From the NCBI GenBank assembly GCA_900312665.1, contig ONZQ02000008.1:124001-188000 (forward strand): 64,000 bases of DNA, given 5' to 3'. The notes beneath the pieces were generated by a model that saw only the letters and a list, made by a program, of their open reading frames with translations, searched no databases and had not been told where the DNA came from. Positions 40,768-49,804 of the stretch are shown in pieces. The position numbers were made by a program, and so were the translations under genes. Each line of letters begins with the position of its first letter. The stretch's first letter is position 1. Source of the stretch: Cephalotrichum gorgonifer (lineage: Eukaryota > Ascomycota > Sordariomycetes > Microascales > Microascaceae).

Positions 40768-41428
40768 CTAAATCTCCTCCTCAGTGGCATCCTCGTCCTT
40801 GACATGGGCATTATCCCCCTCCTCCTTGACCTGAACATCGTCCTTGACCTGAATATCGTCCTTAGCCTTCTTGGTCCTCTTGGCCTTCTTGGCACGTCGC
40901 TTCGTGGCGGCCTTGGTGGGAGACTCCGGGGACTCGCCGGTGTCGTCATCATCAGCGTTGGCGTCATCAATATCGCTGAGCTTCCGCTTGGTGGGCTCGT
41001 TCTTGAGCTTCGACTTGGAAGTCTGGGACTTGGCGCTGGCAGGTGTACCTCCGCGTCCGGAAGCACCCTCGAGCTTCCTGCGAAGTTTACCCCACAAAAC
41101 GCGAGCGGAGCCAATCGTCAGACCGGCGAGAGCCGCAAACTTGTCGTAGTCAATTTGGATCTTTACCAGTAGTTGCCTGGCTAGCATGTGCCTTGAGCCT
41201 TGGCCCACGTATACCATGAGTTTGGCATCTCGTGGTATGGGCCACCCAGGCTGCATATAACGAGGGCGGGCATGAGGGAGAGTGAAACGGAGAAGGGGAA
41301 GAAGAAGGAGACGGAAGACGTACATTCGCATCTTTTGTGCTCTGCATACCGCAGGCAAGTAGCTCGATCTCTCGAGGAGTCAAGGTGATCTGGGCCGTTT
41401 GGCCGGGAGTTCCAGGAGGAGAAGCCAT
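40768..41428 (-). CDS. Small nuclear-type protein with N-terminal helical domain and charged tail
   Basis: Two exons are inferred on the minus strand: 41324-41428 and 40768-41160. The 163-bp intron has a GTACGT donor and a TAAAG acceptor, and the product has 165 residues. Joining gives LTPREIELLACGMQSTKDAN followed by IQIDYDKFAALAGLTIGSARVLWGKLRRKLEG. This is a small helical domain repeatedly seen in ascomycete proteins of this size. The tail is a run of Lys, Glu and Asp with NLS-like clusters (KRRAKKAKRTKKAK) and four acidic repeats around VKDD/VKEE. Nuclear or chromatin location is inferred from composition; no biochemical role is known. Confidence 0.78.
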
Positions 41429-42206
41429 TTTTGAAAGAAGCTGTCGAAACTAGCCGTAATAGGACCTCCTGGAATGGATTGTTTGAAATTCGTAAGTGGA
41501 GATAAGCGGTCGAGATTTGGCTGAGGTGTGGGAGGAATTGAAGGCGTTGAAGATTAAAAGATAGGGAAGGGCAGAAATGAAGGCCGCAGGGGTTTGAAAT
41601 CTAAATCAATTTTGGGGAAGGAGATGAGAATTACTTGCGTAAAGTGAATGCTGGAGTTTTGGGAAGGAGCCAAGGGGTGCCTCAGTTTCCTTCCTATTGC
41701 CTTAACAAAGTACGGCGGATAGCCGCGAGCTCTTTCTTGGCTACTTCCTCGGAAATATGAATGATTTGGAAAGGAAAGAAGGAAGGCGCGAGGGGGATAC
41801 CTTCGTAATGAATGTTTGGCGGCTCTGATGTGCCACTGACCTCCGGGATCACATGCGGTCTGGTCTGAAGTTTGAATCCCGGGATCATTCCAGTTCCTGT
41901 CCCACAACTTGTACGGGCAGCTCCTTCTCTCCAACAAGAGCCGCCATATCTACCTTGACCAGCGGTTAAATAGTAGAATGCAGCTCCACTTCCGCACTTA
42001 AACTTTTGAATAGCACTCCCGAAGAGGCAAGACTTGGTATATTTCATATTTGTAGAACTCCGGAGAAAGATGGAAGTACGGGGCCCTGGAAGAAAAGGTG
42101 ATGTCATTGTCGGAGTTAAGAGGAAGCATTGGGCGAGTATTAGACATCGAGATGGTAATGCCGCCCCTTCTCCAATGTCCAGATTGGTTCCGTAGAGGGT
42201 ATGCAC
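41429..42206. other. Spacer with an in-frame open extension after the GFA gene
   Basis: Holds the promoter of the small nuclear-type gene. On the minus strand, 42206-41694 is open in the same frame as the GFA gene, directly after its TAG stop (170 codons). It has no recognised motif; see findings. Confidence 0.45.
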
Positions 42207-42728
42207 CTACTCCTCCTGAAGCCTTTCCGATCTATTCAACAGTGGAATGTTATCCGTAACCCCCTTGATCTCGTTCTTGCACCACAGATTCGGTCCCAGC
42301 CCATTCACCAAAGCCCTCCCGAAACCCTCTTTAGGGACAACCACCCCGTCTGCACCTTCGCCGAAGAGGTACAGAGCGTCCACAGTCCCGACAGCGATAC
42401 AAACATAGTCATAGCCCTCAACGGCGGGGAAATAGCCGATCGTGGACCCGCACTCAATGCAGAACGGCCTGCTGGCCAGTTTGGAGGCCCGATAGTGCTT
42501 TAGGGTCGACGTGTCGGTTGTCCACTGGAAACACGAGGCGGGCTTTATTCTGTGGCATGCCAAGAAGAGGCTGGAGAGGTTCTTGCGGCACTGCGTGCAT
42601 TGGCAGGTCGAACTATTATCTGCCCAGTCATGGTCGGGGGGGAAGTCTGCTCTGTAGCGGAGGGCGCCGCAGAGGCAGCCGCCTTCGATGGTCTTTGGGG
42701 TTGGGCCGACGTTGAGATTTTGGCTCAT
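42207..42728 (-). CDS. GFA/CENP-V-family zinc protein (glutathione-dependent formaldehyde-activating enzyme-like)
   Basis: Read from ATG 42728 (MSQNLNVGPTPKTIEGG), 173 residues; the frame is open for 60 more codons upstream without family character. The zinc-binding cysteines of the GFA fold are present: GGCLCGALRYRA, CQCTQCRKNL and FCIECGSTIGYF. Bacterial Gfa speeds formaldehyde-glutathione adduct formation, but most fungal members have no proven activity. No targeting signal is visible. The stop codon (TAG) is followed in frame by a long open stretch. Confidence 0.88.
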   Translation of the reverse strand: MSQNLNVGPTPKTIEGGCLCGALRYRADFPPDHDWADNSSTCQCTQCRKNLSSLFLACHRIKPASCFQWTTDTSTLKHYRASKLASRPFCIECGSTIGYFPAVEGYDYVCIAVGTVDALYLFGEGADGVVVPKEGFGRALVNGLGPNLWCKNEIKGVTDNIPLLNRSERLQEE

Positions 42729-43172
42729 GATTCTTGGAGGGAGAAGATCCCTGAGAGATATGATATCGTGAAGATCGGGTGAGAAGTGTGAAGCATGTAG
42801 TTGAGTGTCTGAAAGTTGTAAATTTGGGGAAGGTTGACGGCATGTCAGTTGGTTGGCTACGCCCCTCTTTATGACCACCTGGCTAAATAGGTTAGGCTGG
42901 AATGTCATTAACGCCCTTAACTAAATGTTGGACGTTTTAATGCTACCTACGATACACATACGTCATTCATTCCTGGGCACATATATCTTTTCTTTTCGGG
43001 AATGGTTCTTGCATTCATCTGCTGGGCGCACAAAAATCTTGAAGTGAACGACCCAATCCAGCAAGAGCTGAATGTGGTCGACATCAACATAGTTATCTAC
43101 CTACTCCGGGAGCATGCCCCGACCGAGAGTTTGTTTGTTTGTTGACTCTGCCTACAAAGAATAGATTTTCTC
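42729..43172. other. GFA upstream region
   Basis: This 444-bp stretch lies between the GFA start and the 3' end of the HET gene; both genes are on the minus strand. It is AT-rich and nothing is seen in it. Confidence 0.6.
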
Positions 43173-45578
43173 CTATCTGATGTAAAATTCCCTCATGGGT
43201 GTTTCGGGGCCCAACGCACCGCCGTTCATAATGCCCTGAACAAAGACCTCACCCACAAGGGAGAAGGAAACGTCATCGTCATCACGAGGACGCAGAAGGA
43301 AGGGCGTTTTGCCCCCCTTGAGAACGCAGATCCAGTCTCCCGCCTTCGCGTTCCAGGGCGCCAACCCCATATATCCCGTCTTCGTCGTGAACATGGCCCG
43401 GTGCGACGTCGCCCAGTGAATACGCTCCACACACCGCTCGTAAGGATCCTTCATGCTTCCCTCATACTCTCTAACCGGCGTCCTAACCGTCTGCATGACA
43501 TCCTTCCCTACGACGGACATCGCGGTCCAGAGGCGCATATTCGCCAGCTCTGTTACGTCCGGACCAGCGTAGTACTTCTTTTCGGCGTTTAACCAGCACC
43601 GCACCATATCAAGGTACGACTCTCCCTCCTCCGTGTGTCTGGCGTCGTCTCCGAGGTGCGTTAGCAGCATAGCATCCTCACGGCCTCTCTTGAGACCACG
43701 GTAGGGGCAGTCGGGGACTGCGGGGGTGGCGGTGACCAGGGGAACCCAAGATTCTCGCACGTCGCCGACTCTGCGAAGCATGGACGCTGCGGGCGTCTCG
43801 GGGTGCCAGGCTGCGCCAACTGCATCAATATGGTCAAAGTAGGCGCCCTCGAGCCCAATGGTGCGGGCGTCAGGAAAGGTGTACACCGCCTCCAGCCCGC
43901 CGTCGGCGCAGTAGCGCGGCTTCCCCCCAGGAAGCCAGGATACCAGGAGGTCCGGGTCGAGGTGGGTCTTGAGCGCCCAGTTGGGAACCCACGACGGGAG
44001 TGCCAGTAGTTCATCATGCGCACCCTGGTCCGACTCTATTACGCGCTGTTTCTCCTGCTCCTGCTGCTGACGATGTGTGTTGTTGGGGTCGTACCAAACG
44101 ATGGACCTCCCGAGATTATCCCAAGTCTTCGACCAACCTTCAGGGCAGATTCGGTACTCAACAGGGTGGCGGGGCTTCTGCGGCGGTAAGGACATCATGG
44201 GACTAAAGTCTTGCTTCAATCCCGTGTTGTGGTCGTAGTAATAGCACTTTCCTGAATCAACACCCTCCACCGCCACACGTTCCCATCCGGGGGGGAGAAG
44301 TCCCCAGCTTTGCCTTAGCTTCTTGTCATTATCCCGCTGCAACCAGCAGTTGAGATCGTGATACTTTGTCTGGTCGTAGCAACTGTACGCGTATACCTTC
44401 TGGACCTCGGTCCCCACGCCCCTCCACTCCCGGACACAGCTCAAGATGTCGAGCGATTTCGTATGGTCGATTATAGTTTGCGCCACGTCTGTGTAGATCT
44501 CAGATGGTGAGGACCTGTACTCCGGGATTATGAGCGAGCCCCCGGCCTCTCGCAGCAAGCCGAGAAAAGCATAAATGTGATCCCGAGGATCCGTTGTTTG
44601 AAGACCGCGAAATCCGAATAGAACTGTGACCAATCTGATTTCGTCCCGGCTCTTAATCCAGGCGCTACGCAAATCATTGATGAGGTGGAATCGGGCGCGG
44701 ATGGCGGGCTCCTCTGGGCACCGTAGGACGTTGTACGTATCGCCAAGGCCAAAGTCGTCGGTCAGCGCGCTGACCATGACACGTAATATATCCCACTCAA
44801 AAACCTCAGGTCCACAGACAAGGAGCAGCTTCTTAGCCACGACGGCCTCCTGGATGATCCACCCGCGTGTGAACCACGGCCGGGTGAGCAGCTCACGGAC
44901 CTCGCCGAATCTAATCTCCTCGACGAGATACGAGTCGTTAAAGTTCAGAAGATTATCGCGGCGTATGAGGTGGCTTCTGTGCTTGTAGGTGTCGATCCAC
45001 GTCTTCATGCTGAAGGAGATCTCGTTTGTGAACCTGTTCCGATTCTTGACGGTCGAGAGCAAGGTTCCCAGCATGCCATCCTTGACCTCACCGAGCCACG
45101 CAAGCACCTGATCTGCCTTCTCGTAGACGGCCCCCATCAATGGAACATGGATATTCTTCTCGACATAGTCGTCCTGGTTGAGACAGATAGCGTCCATCCA
45201 CAGCCAGCGCGTCTCCACCGGCAGGCGGAGACGGCGCAGGGCTGCTTCGGCATTCTCATTGATTCCGAAGGGGTAGCCATCGAGTAGAATATTCCCCCCT
45301 GAACCCTTTGTGCCCCAGGTGTACGAGACGGCTTCGAACCGAGGGTGAGAGCTAAGGAAGGCATGCCGGAGACTGCACTCGATAGGCGCCTCTAGCGACG
45401 GGGCGGGATGGAGGAGCAGGAGGCGGATCTCGCCGTTATCACTGAGCGGCCGGTATACAGGGTGGTAGTTTGGACGCGGAGGCCGTGGAGGCCGTGGTGG
45501 CGGAAGTGCGGATGAAGGTGAAGAGAGATGGGGGCGCCTTGGTGGAAGCGGAGGCGGCGTGTCAGTCCCAGAGTCCAT
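43173..45578 (-). CDS. HET-domain protein with two WW-like modules
   Basis: Read from ATG 45578 (MDSGTDTPPPLPPRR), 801 residues; an ATG 63 bp upstream is possible. A proline-rich N-terminus (PPPRPPRPPRPNYHP) precedes the HET domain: FEAVSYTWG (about 82-89), RWLWMDAICLNQDD (about 124-137) and LTRPWFTRGWIIQEAVVAK. HET domains trigger cell death in fungal non-self recognition. At about 428-460 lies LPPGWERVAVEGVDSGKCYYYDHNT and at 479-506 CPEGWSKTWDNLGRSIVWYDPNNT, both WW-like with the first Trp kept and the second lost. The C-terminus GDWICVLKGGKTPFLLRP with LVGEVFVQGIMNGGAL is the usual HET-protein tail. No intron is needed. It is likely an accessory, variable gene. Confidence 0.9.
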   Translation of the reverse strand: MDSGTDTPPPLPPRRPHLSSPSSALPPPRPPRPPRPNYHPVYRPLSDNGEIRLLLLHPAPSLEAPIECSLRHAFLSSHPRFEAVSYTWGTKGSGGNILLDGYPFGINENAEAALRRLRLPVETRWLWMDAICLNQDDYVEKNIHVPLMGAVYEKADQVLAWLGEVKDGMLGTLLSTVKNRNRFTNEISFSMKTWIDTYKHRSHLIRRDNLLNFNDSYLVEEIRFGEVRELLTRPWFTRGWIIQEAVVAKKLLLVCGPEVFEWDILRVMVSALTDDFGLGDTYNVLRCPEEPAIRARFHLINDLRSAWIKSRDEIRLVTVLFGFRGLQTTDPRDHIYAFLGLLREAGGSLIIPEYRSSPSEIYTDVAQTIIDHTKSLDILSCVREWRGVGTEVQKVYAYSCYDQTKYHDLNCWLQRDNDKKLRQSWGLLPPGWERVAVEGVDSGKCYYYDHNTGLKQDFSPMMSLPPQKPRHPVEYRICPEGWSKTWDNLGRSIVWYDPNNTHRQQQEQEKQRVIESDQGAHDELLALPSWVPNWALKTHLDPDLLVSWLPGGKPRYCADGGLEAVYTFPDARTIGLEGAYFDHIDAVGAAWHPETPAASMLRRVGDVRESWVPLVTATPAVPDCPYRGLKRGREDAMLLTHLGDDARHTEEGESYLDMVRCWLNAEKKYYAGPDVTELANMRLWTAMSVVGKDVMQTVRTPVREYEGSMKDPYERCVERIHWATSHRAMFTTKTGYMGLAPWNAKAGDWICVLKGGKTPFLLRPRDDDDVSFSLVGEVFVQGIMNGGALGPETPMREFYIR

Positions 45579-46072
45579 GTCGATAATACTCCGTACCCAA
45601 TGAGCTAGTGCCAAGGGCGGGGGATGTTGTCCAAAGGCCAAGTATTCGTACGAGTAGTATTACGCAAATGCCAAAGGGTAAAGATACTTGTAATGAGGAA
45701 CTAAGACCGCTACGAGAACATCTTCATTGCATTATCCCAGGGTTTGAAAACATGCTGGCAGTAATTTTGAGTCCTAGCCGCACGTGACATAAGATTCGGT
45801 GTATTCAACGCCAAGCTTTTGTTATCGTGACATTCTATTACATGCTCATTCGCCCAAGTTGTATTTCAGCGGGGAGAAAGCATGTACCAGAGCCTCATCG
45901 TGCTGAAGTGCAGACAGGGCGATGTCAATTAAGTTTTTGCCTCTAAATCGCTCATAGTGATCCTGAAGTAAAATAATCGCGCCCGATAGAATCATATATA
46001 TATGCCCCCCTCCGGACCCGGACAACCCCTGCTCACCCACGATACCTGTAAGTCGTAGTCACCATTGTGGCT
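45579..46072. other. HET gene upstream region
   Basis: This 494-bp stretch contains the recurrent words gtacgagtag (45650-45659) and gatacttgta (45683-45692). Otherwise nothing is seen. Confidence 0.55.
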
Positions 46073-46783
46073 CTAATCCTGAGGCTGCACCTCAATAATG
46101 TTGCCGTCGGGGTCCTGGATGATCATAGTATCCTGCCCCGATCCCGTCATCGCGACCACTAGCTGCTGGATGACCTCGTCGCTGCCTTCAGGCAGAAGTC
46201 CGGCTCCATACGCATTCACAATGGGAATGAGGTTCTCCGGGGGCGGGACCTCCCCGACGTCGGCCAGGATAGTGACGTCGTTATCCTTGAACCTCTGCCT
46301 CGCGGCGTCAAGATCGGGGACGATCAGGCCGAAGTGAGAGAACGTGTTCGTCCTCTTGGAGGACGCCTCGGGGCTCGCGGCCGGCGGCTCCGTGACGTTG
46401 GGGGCGAGGTATACCAGCTCGATCAGGCCCTGCATGTTGTTCTTGTTGCGGAAAAGCTCGAGCGGGGTCTGGTAGCCGGTCCCGTTGCGGCCGCCGGAGG
46501 GGTAGCCCAGGTAGGTGACGCTGAAGAACTCGTTGCCGTGGTAGGTGAACATCTCACGCATGCCGATCACTTCGGTGTAGAAATGCATGCTGGCCTCCCA
46601 GTCTCCGACGAGGAGGGAGAAGTGGTTGATGTTGAAGCCGAGCGTCGCCGCGGGGGGGTGCTCGTCCACTCCCCAGGTGTAGTCGGCGAATGGCCCATCT
46701 TGTGGGGGCCCGCAACAGGCGGCGACGGTGAAGACAGAGGCAGAAGCAAGAAGCACTCTGCGCAGTAGCTGAAAGGCAAGCAT
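46073..46783 (-). CDS. Secreted VOC/glyoxalase-fold protein
   Basis: A 236-residue frame with an N-terminal signal-like segment (MLAFQLLRRVLLASASVFTVAA) followed by CCGPPQDG. The two VOC halves are visible. GFNINHFSLLVGDWEASMHFYTEVIGM and LIELVYLAP supply His and Glu; TFSHFGLIVPDLDAARQRF and QDPDGNIIEVQPQD supply the second His and Glu. These are the four glyoxalase I metal ligands, so lactoylglutathione-lyase-like activity is possible. A secretion signal is unusual for glyoxalase I, which is normally cytosolic, and extracellular glutathione is scarce. Another VOC reaction, such as ring cleavage or resistance to a small molecule, is equally possible. Confidence 0.86.
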   Translation of the reverse strand: MLAFQLLRRVLLASASVFTVAACCGPPQDGPFADYTWGVDEHPPAATLGFNINHFSLLVGDWEASMHFYTEVIGMREMFTYHGNEFFSVTYLGYPSGGRNGTGYQTPLELFRNKNNMQGLIELVYLAPNVTEPPAASPEASSKRTNTFSHFGLIVPDLDAARQRFKDNDVTILADVGEVPPPENLIPIVNAYGAGLLPEGSDEVIQQLVVAMTGSGQDTMIIQDPDGNIIEVQPQD

Positions 46784-47710
46784 GATGGAAAAGTACGGGG
46801 ACGGCCGAAGTGTTTGTGGTCTCGGGTTGTATGTAGCTTGGAGTAGAATAGATGTGGCTTTGGGATGGACAGATATATCAATTGTTGAGATATTGGAGGA
46901 TTCGTTTGCAAGCTTTATATACCATCACGACTCCCTGGTCCTGCCATTCAAGCTAGAAAATCTTCTAAAGAACCCTGACGATCTTAGTACTAAAGTATCA
47001 CGAAGGATGGCCAAGGATCGGCAGGCGGCCGCGCTTGCGAGCGGGCTTACATCCTTCCCGCCCGCCTTAAACCCGCTTAGAGCCGCCCGCTAATAATATT
47101 ACACCGTGCCAGCCTCGTATTTTGTCAGCCCTAGAAGGCTCAGGGGGGCGGAAATTGGCGTCTTCAAGGCCCTTCTGCTCCAAGCCCCCGAACTTGAATT
47201 TCGGGAGATACATGCACTGCCCCAGATAGGTCGATACGCCGAGTCTAGGACGTCACCACGCATATGTTGGGGGCCAGCGCACCCGGGGCCGTGGCTCCGT
47301 CAGGAAACCTGCTCCGTAATTCAACTTCGCCGGGAAATGTGATCCGTTACTCTGGGGCCAGCACATCAGGGGGCCGTGGCTTCGTCGTGAGATCCGGCTC
47401 TCCAGGTCTAGTCTACTGGTAAGGCACACACGCCGCCGACTTGGACTTTGTTGAGAACTCCATTCCGTGGTTCTTGGACCAGCACTTTCGGGGTCTTGGC
47501 TTTATTAGGAAACCTACTCCGCGGCTCTTGGATCTTTCCTTTCTTGGGACTGTATCACTGGCATAGATTGTGATACGTGTGGAGCGAGGTATTCATCTTC
47601 TATTTTTACTTTGCATTCAGTATTATGGACGACTAGGCTGAGTTTCAGCGGACTTTTCTGTAGCCAAAGCTGTCGACCACTCAATCAGCCGCGATGTCCA
47701 TTGCGACCCA
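46784..47710. other. Spacer holding a degenerate repeat
   Basis: Contains the VOC promoter and three degenerate copies of a 44-bp sequence at 47273-47316, 47357-47400 and 47478-47521. No gene is supported. Confidence 0.55.
47273..47521. repeat. Three degenerate copies of a 44-bp sequence
   Basis: Copies lie at 47273-47316, 47357-47400 and 47478-47521, each starting (G/A)CCAGC. Copies 1 and 3 align without gaps and differ at 12 positions. Ten are transitions, all in the C-to-T or G-to-A direction from copy 1 to copy 3. Copy 2 is less similar and has an extra base. The bias resembles repeat-induced point mutation. Confidence 0.65.
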
Positions 47711-49804
47711 TTATGCTTGTGGTGGCTGTGAGACCGCGATCTCGTCATATGGAGGTTGAGATATCGCGTTCTCACCATACGGTGTCTCAGACATCGAGTT
47801 CTCATGGTACAGTGGCTGAGACATCCCGTTCTCATGGAACGGCGGCTGAGACACCGCATTCTCGTCGTACAGCCAACTGTCGCGTCCATCGGGCCCGGAG
47901 AGCAGGACCTCGAGTAACGGGTCAAAAGATAGCTGCTCATACTGCGGGGCGCGGGGGGCAACTGTGAGAGTCTCCCACTCGGGCGTGATACCAAATTCCA
48001 TCATGTCCGCCCCATAGCTGTCCTCCTCTCTGAGCTCCAACCTATCACTGAGACTAGGTATGGGCGTGTTACTTCGCGTCATGGCCAGGAACGAGACCAT
48101 ATTGTCGGAAATCGCCCGTAATAGTGTCGTGGCGCGACGCTGAATCGATGATAGCGGAGATAGGGGCCCAAAGACGTGGTCCATCGCGGCAAGGAACCTC
48201 TCGGCGTTGTGAATGTCGGGGTTCTGACAGATCTGGATCAAGGGGATCATGACGCTGTGATATTGGTGATATGCGCTCGCGTACCAAGACCAAGGAGCGA
48301 GGTCCGGATCGGTATCCAGTAGGATTCCGATCTCGACAATGTCGAGCTCCGGCCCGATGGCTCTATTCGATAGTTAATAGGGAGTGAATAAAACTCATGG
48401 CATGTTTGGGGGACGGATAGCTTACTCGCCGCGCATATCTCGCACCGTCTTATTTCCGTCCCATCCCTCCACCTCTTGCGGCTTTCGCGCCAGGGCACCT
48501 TGGGATATCATGCTCTTGGCCCTCGCTAGCATCAGCGTCCCCACAAGATGTGCATACTTTTGTAGTGGGACGCGATGGTCCAGATGATCGAGGCACCGTG
48601 TGCGGATATCATGGATCCTCTTCTCGCCCTCCTCCGCGAGCCTCTCCACCGCCAGGTTTCCCGCAGCAACCCTATCACGCTCGCGGAAGACCCAGCGATG
48701 CAGCCTGTAGCATTCATACCTTACAATGGAGACGATATCGTCCGGCGATCGCATCACGGGCAGCTCCGCCGTAGTGTCGTCGAGCAGAGACCCCGACGGA
48801 CCCACCGCCTCCGTCGCGCGGATGTTGAGGAATAGGAGGTGATGCCAAAGGTGAAGCTTCAGATTCCGCTTCGTCTCCGGGTCTCTTTCCGCGGGCTTAT
48901 CGAGCCCCGCGAGCTGGAAGTGACGTATCACGGCACTGATGTAGACCGAGTGCGAGCGTGAGATCTCGCCTAAGAACTGCGGAGTCAGATAGACGAGAAG
49001 GGCCTGGAATATGATGACCTCGTTGCAATTGATGGAGTCGGCCTGGAGGAGGGCCTCCGTGGCGGCGTCGTGCAGGCGGCGGACGAGCGTGAGCTTGGGA
49101 GACCCGAATAGCCTCTGGCTGTCGAGCAGGGGCAGGCTCGCGGCCGCGGCATAGAAGACGGCCAGACGGAGTGGCACGACCAGGGGGCGCGTGTCGTACA
49201 AGTCCTCCTCTGTGACGAGCGGGCAGACTGGGTAGACGGCTAAGAAGAAGCGGTCTATCAAGAGGCGCTGGTGCTCGTGCGAGAGCGTGATAAGATCCTT
49301 GCTCGAGGCTTTGGTCGGCGGGGAGAAGAGCCTTCCGAGTGGCAGCAGGTCATGCGGCTTGAACCACGCCGCGACGGTCCCCGAGAACTGGTCGACCTCA
49401 GGGTTGGGCTGGAGATCCAGATCTCGGGAGTACGCCTCGGCGAGTATCTTCTCCATCTCCTCTAGCGCCTTTGCGCGGTGCAGCCCGCCGATGCGCTCCG
49501 TAAAGCTCATCCTACCCATGCGAAGACACATGTCGGGCCAGGCACTAGTACTATCCTGGACTGGCGGGAGAGGTGCATGGTTGGAAGATGCGGTGCTACC
49601 TGCAGTGCTGGCGGTTGCTGCAGGAGACTGGCTGTGGCTGGAGCGGGCTGTGGGCGTGAATGGATAGATGGGCGGGAAGACACAGTCGCGGGATGTCTGC
49701 TGGCAGTGGTTGCAGGGATACGTGCGTGAACATTTCCTCTTGAGGCGACGACATTCCATGCAGGTGTTTATTTTCCGGTTACGCTGCTGCTTTGGCGTAT
49801 CCAT
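47711..49804 (-). CDS. Zn(II)2Cys6 fungal transcription factor
   Basis: Two exons are inferred (minus strand): 48426-49804 and 47711-48362, with a 63-bp intron (GTAAGC...ATAG), giving 676 residues. The N-terminal binuclear cluster is C15-X2-C18-X6-C25-X5-C31-X2-C34-X6-C41, complete and canonical, in CMECRRLKRKCSRTYPCNHC. The middle region matches the fungal-specific regulatory domain, with FFLAVYPVCPLVTEEDL, FQALLVYLTPQFLGEIS and, across the splice, DIVEIGILLDTDPDLAPWSWYASAYH-type sequence. The C-terminus is five copies of a ten-residue repeat (ENxMSQPPYx). Regulators of this type control catabolic or secondary-metabolite genes; no adjacent cluster target is clear. The closest neighbours are the secreted VOC and the HET gene. 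Confidence 0.92.
47714..47863 (-). repeat. Decapeptide-coding tandem repeat at the Zn2Cys6 C-terminus
   Basis: Five 30-bp units end the coding region: ENAVSQPPFH, ENGMSQPLYH, ENSMSETPYG, ENAISQPPYD, EIAVSQPPQA. The consensus is E-N-x-(M/I/V)-S-Q-P-P-Y-x. Copy number could vary between strains by slippage. Confidence 0.8.

Noticed and set aside
42729..42908. 60-codon in-frame extension upstream of the GFA start
   Set aside because: No family similarity; the ATG at 42728 sits at the expected distance from the first zinc-ligand motif.
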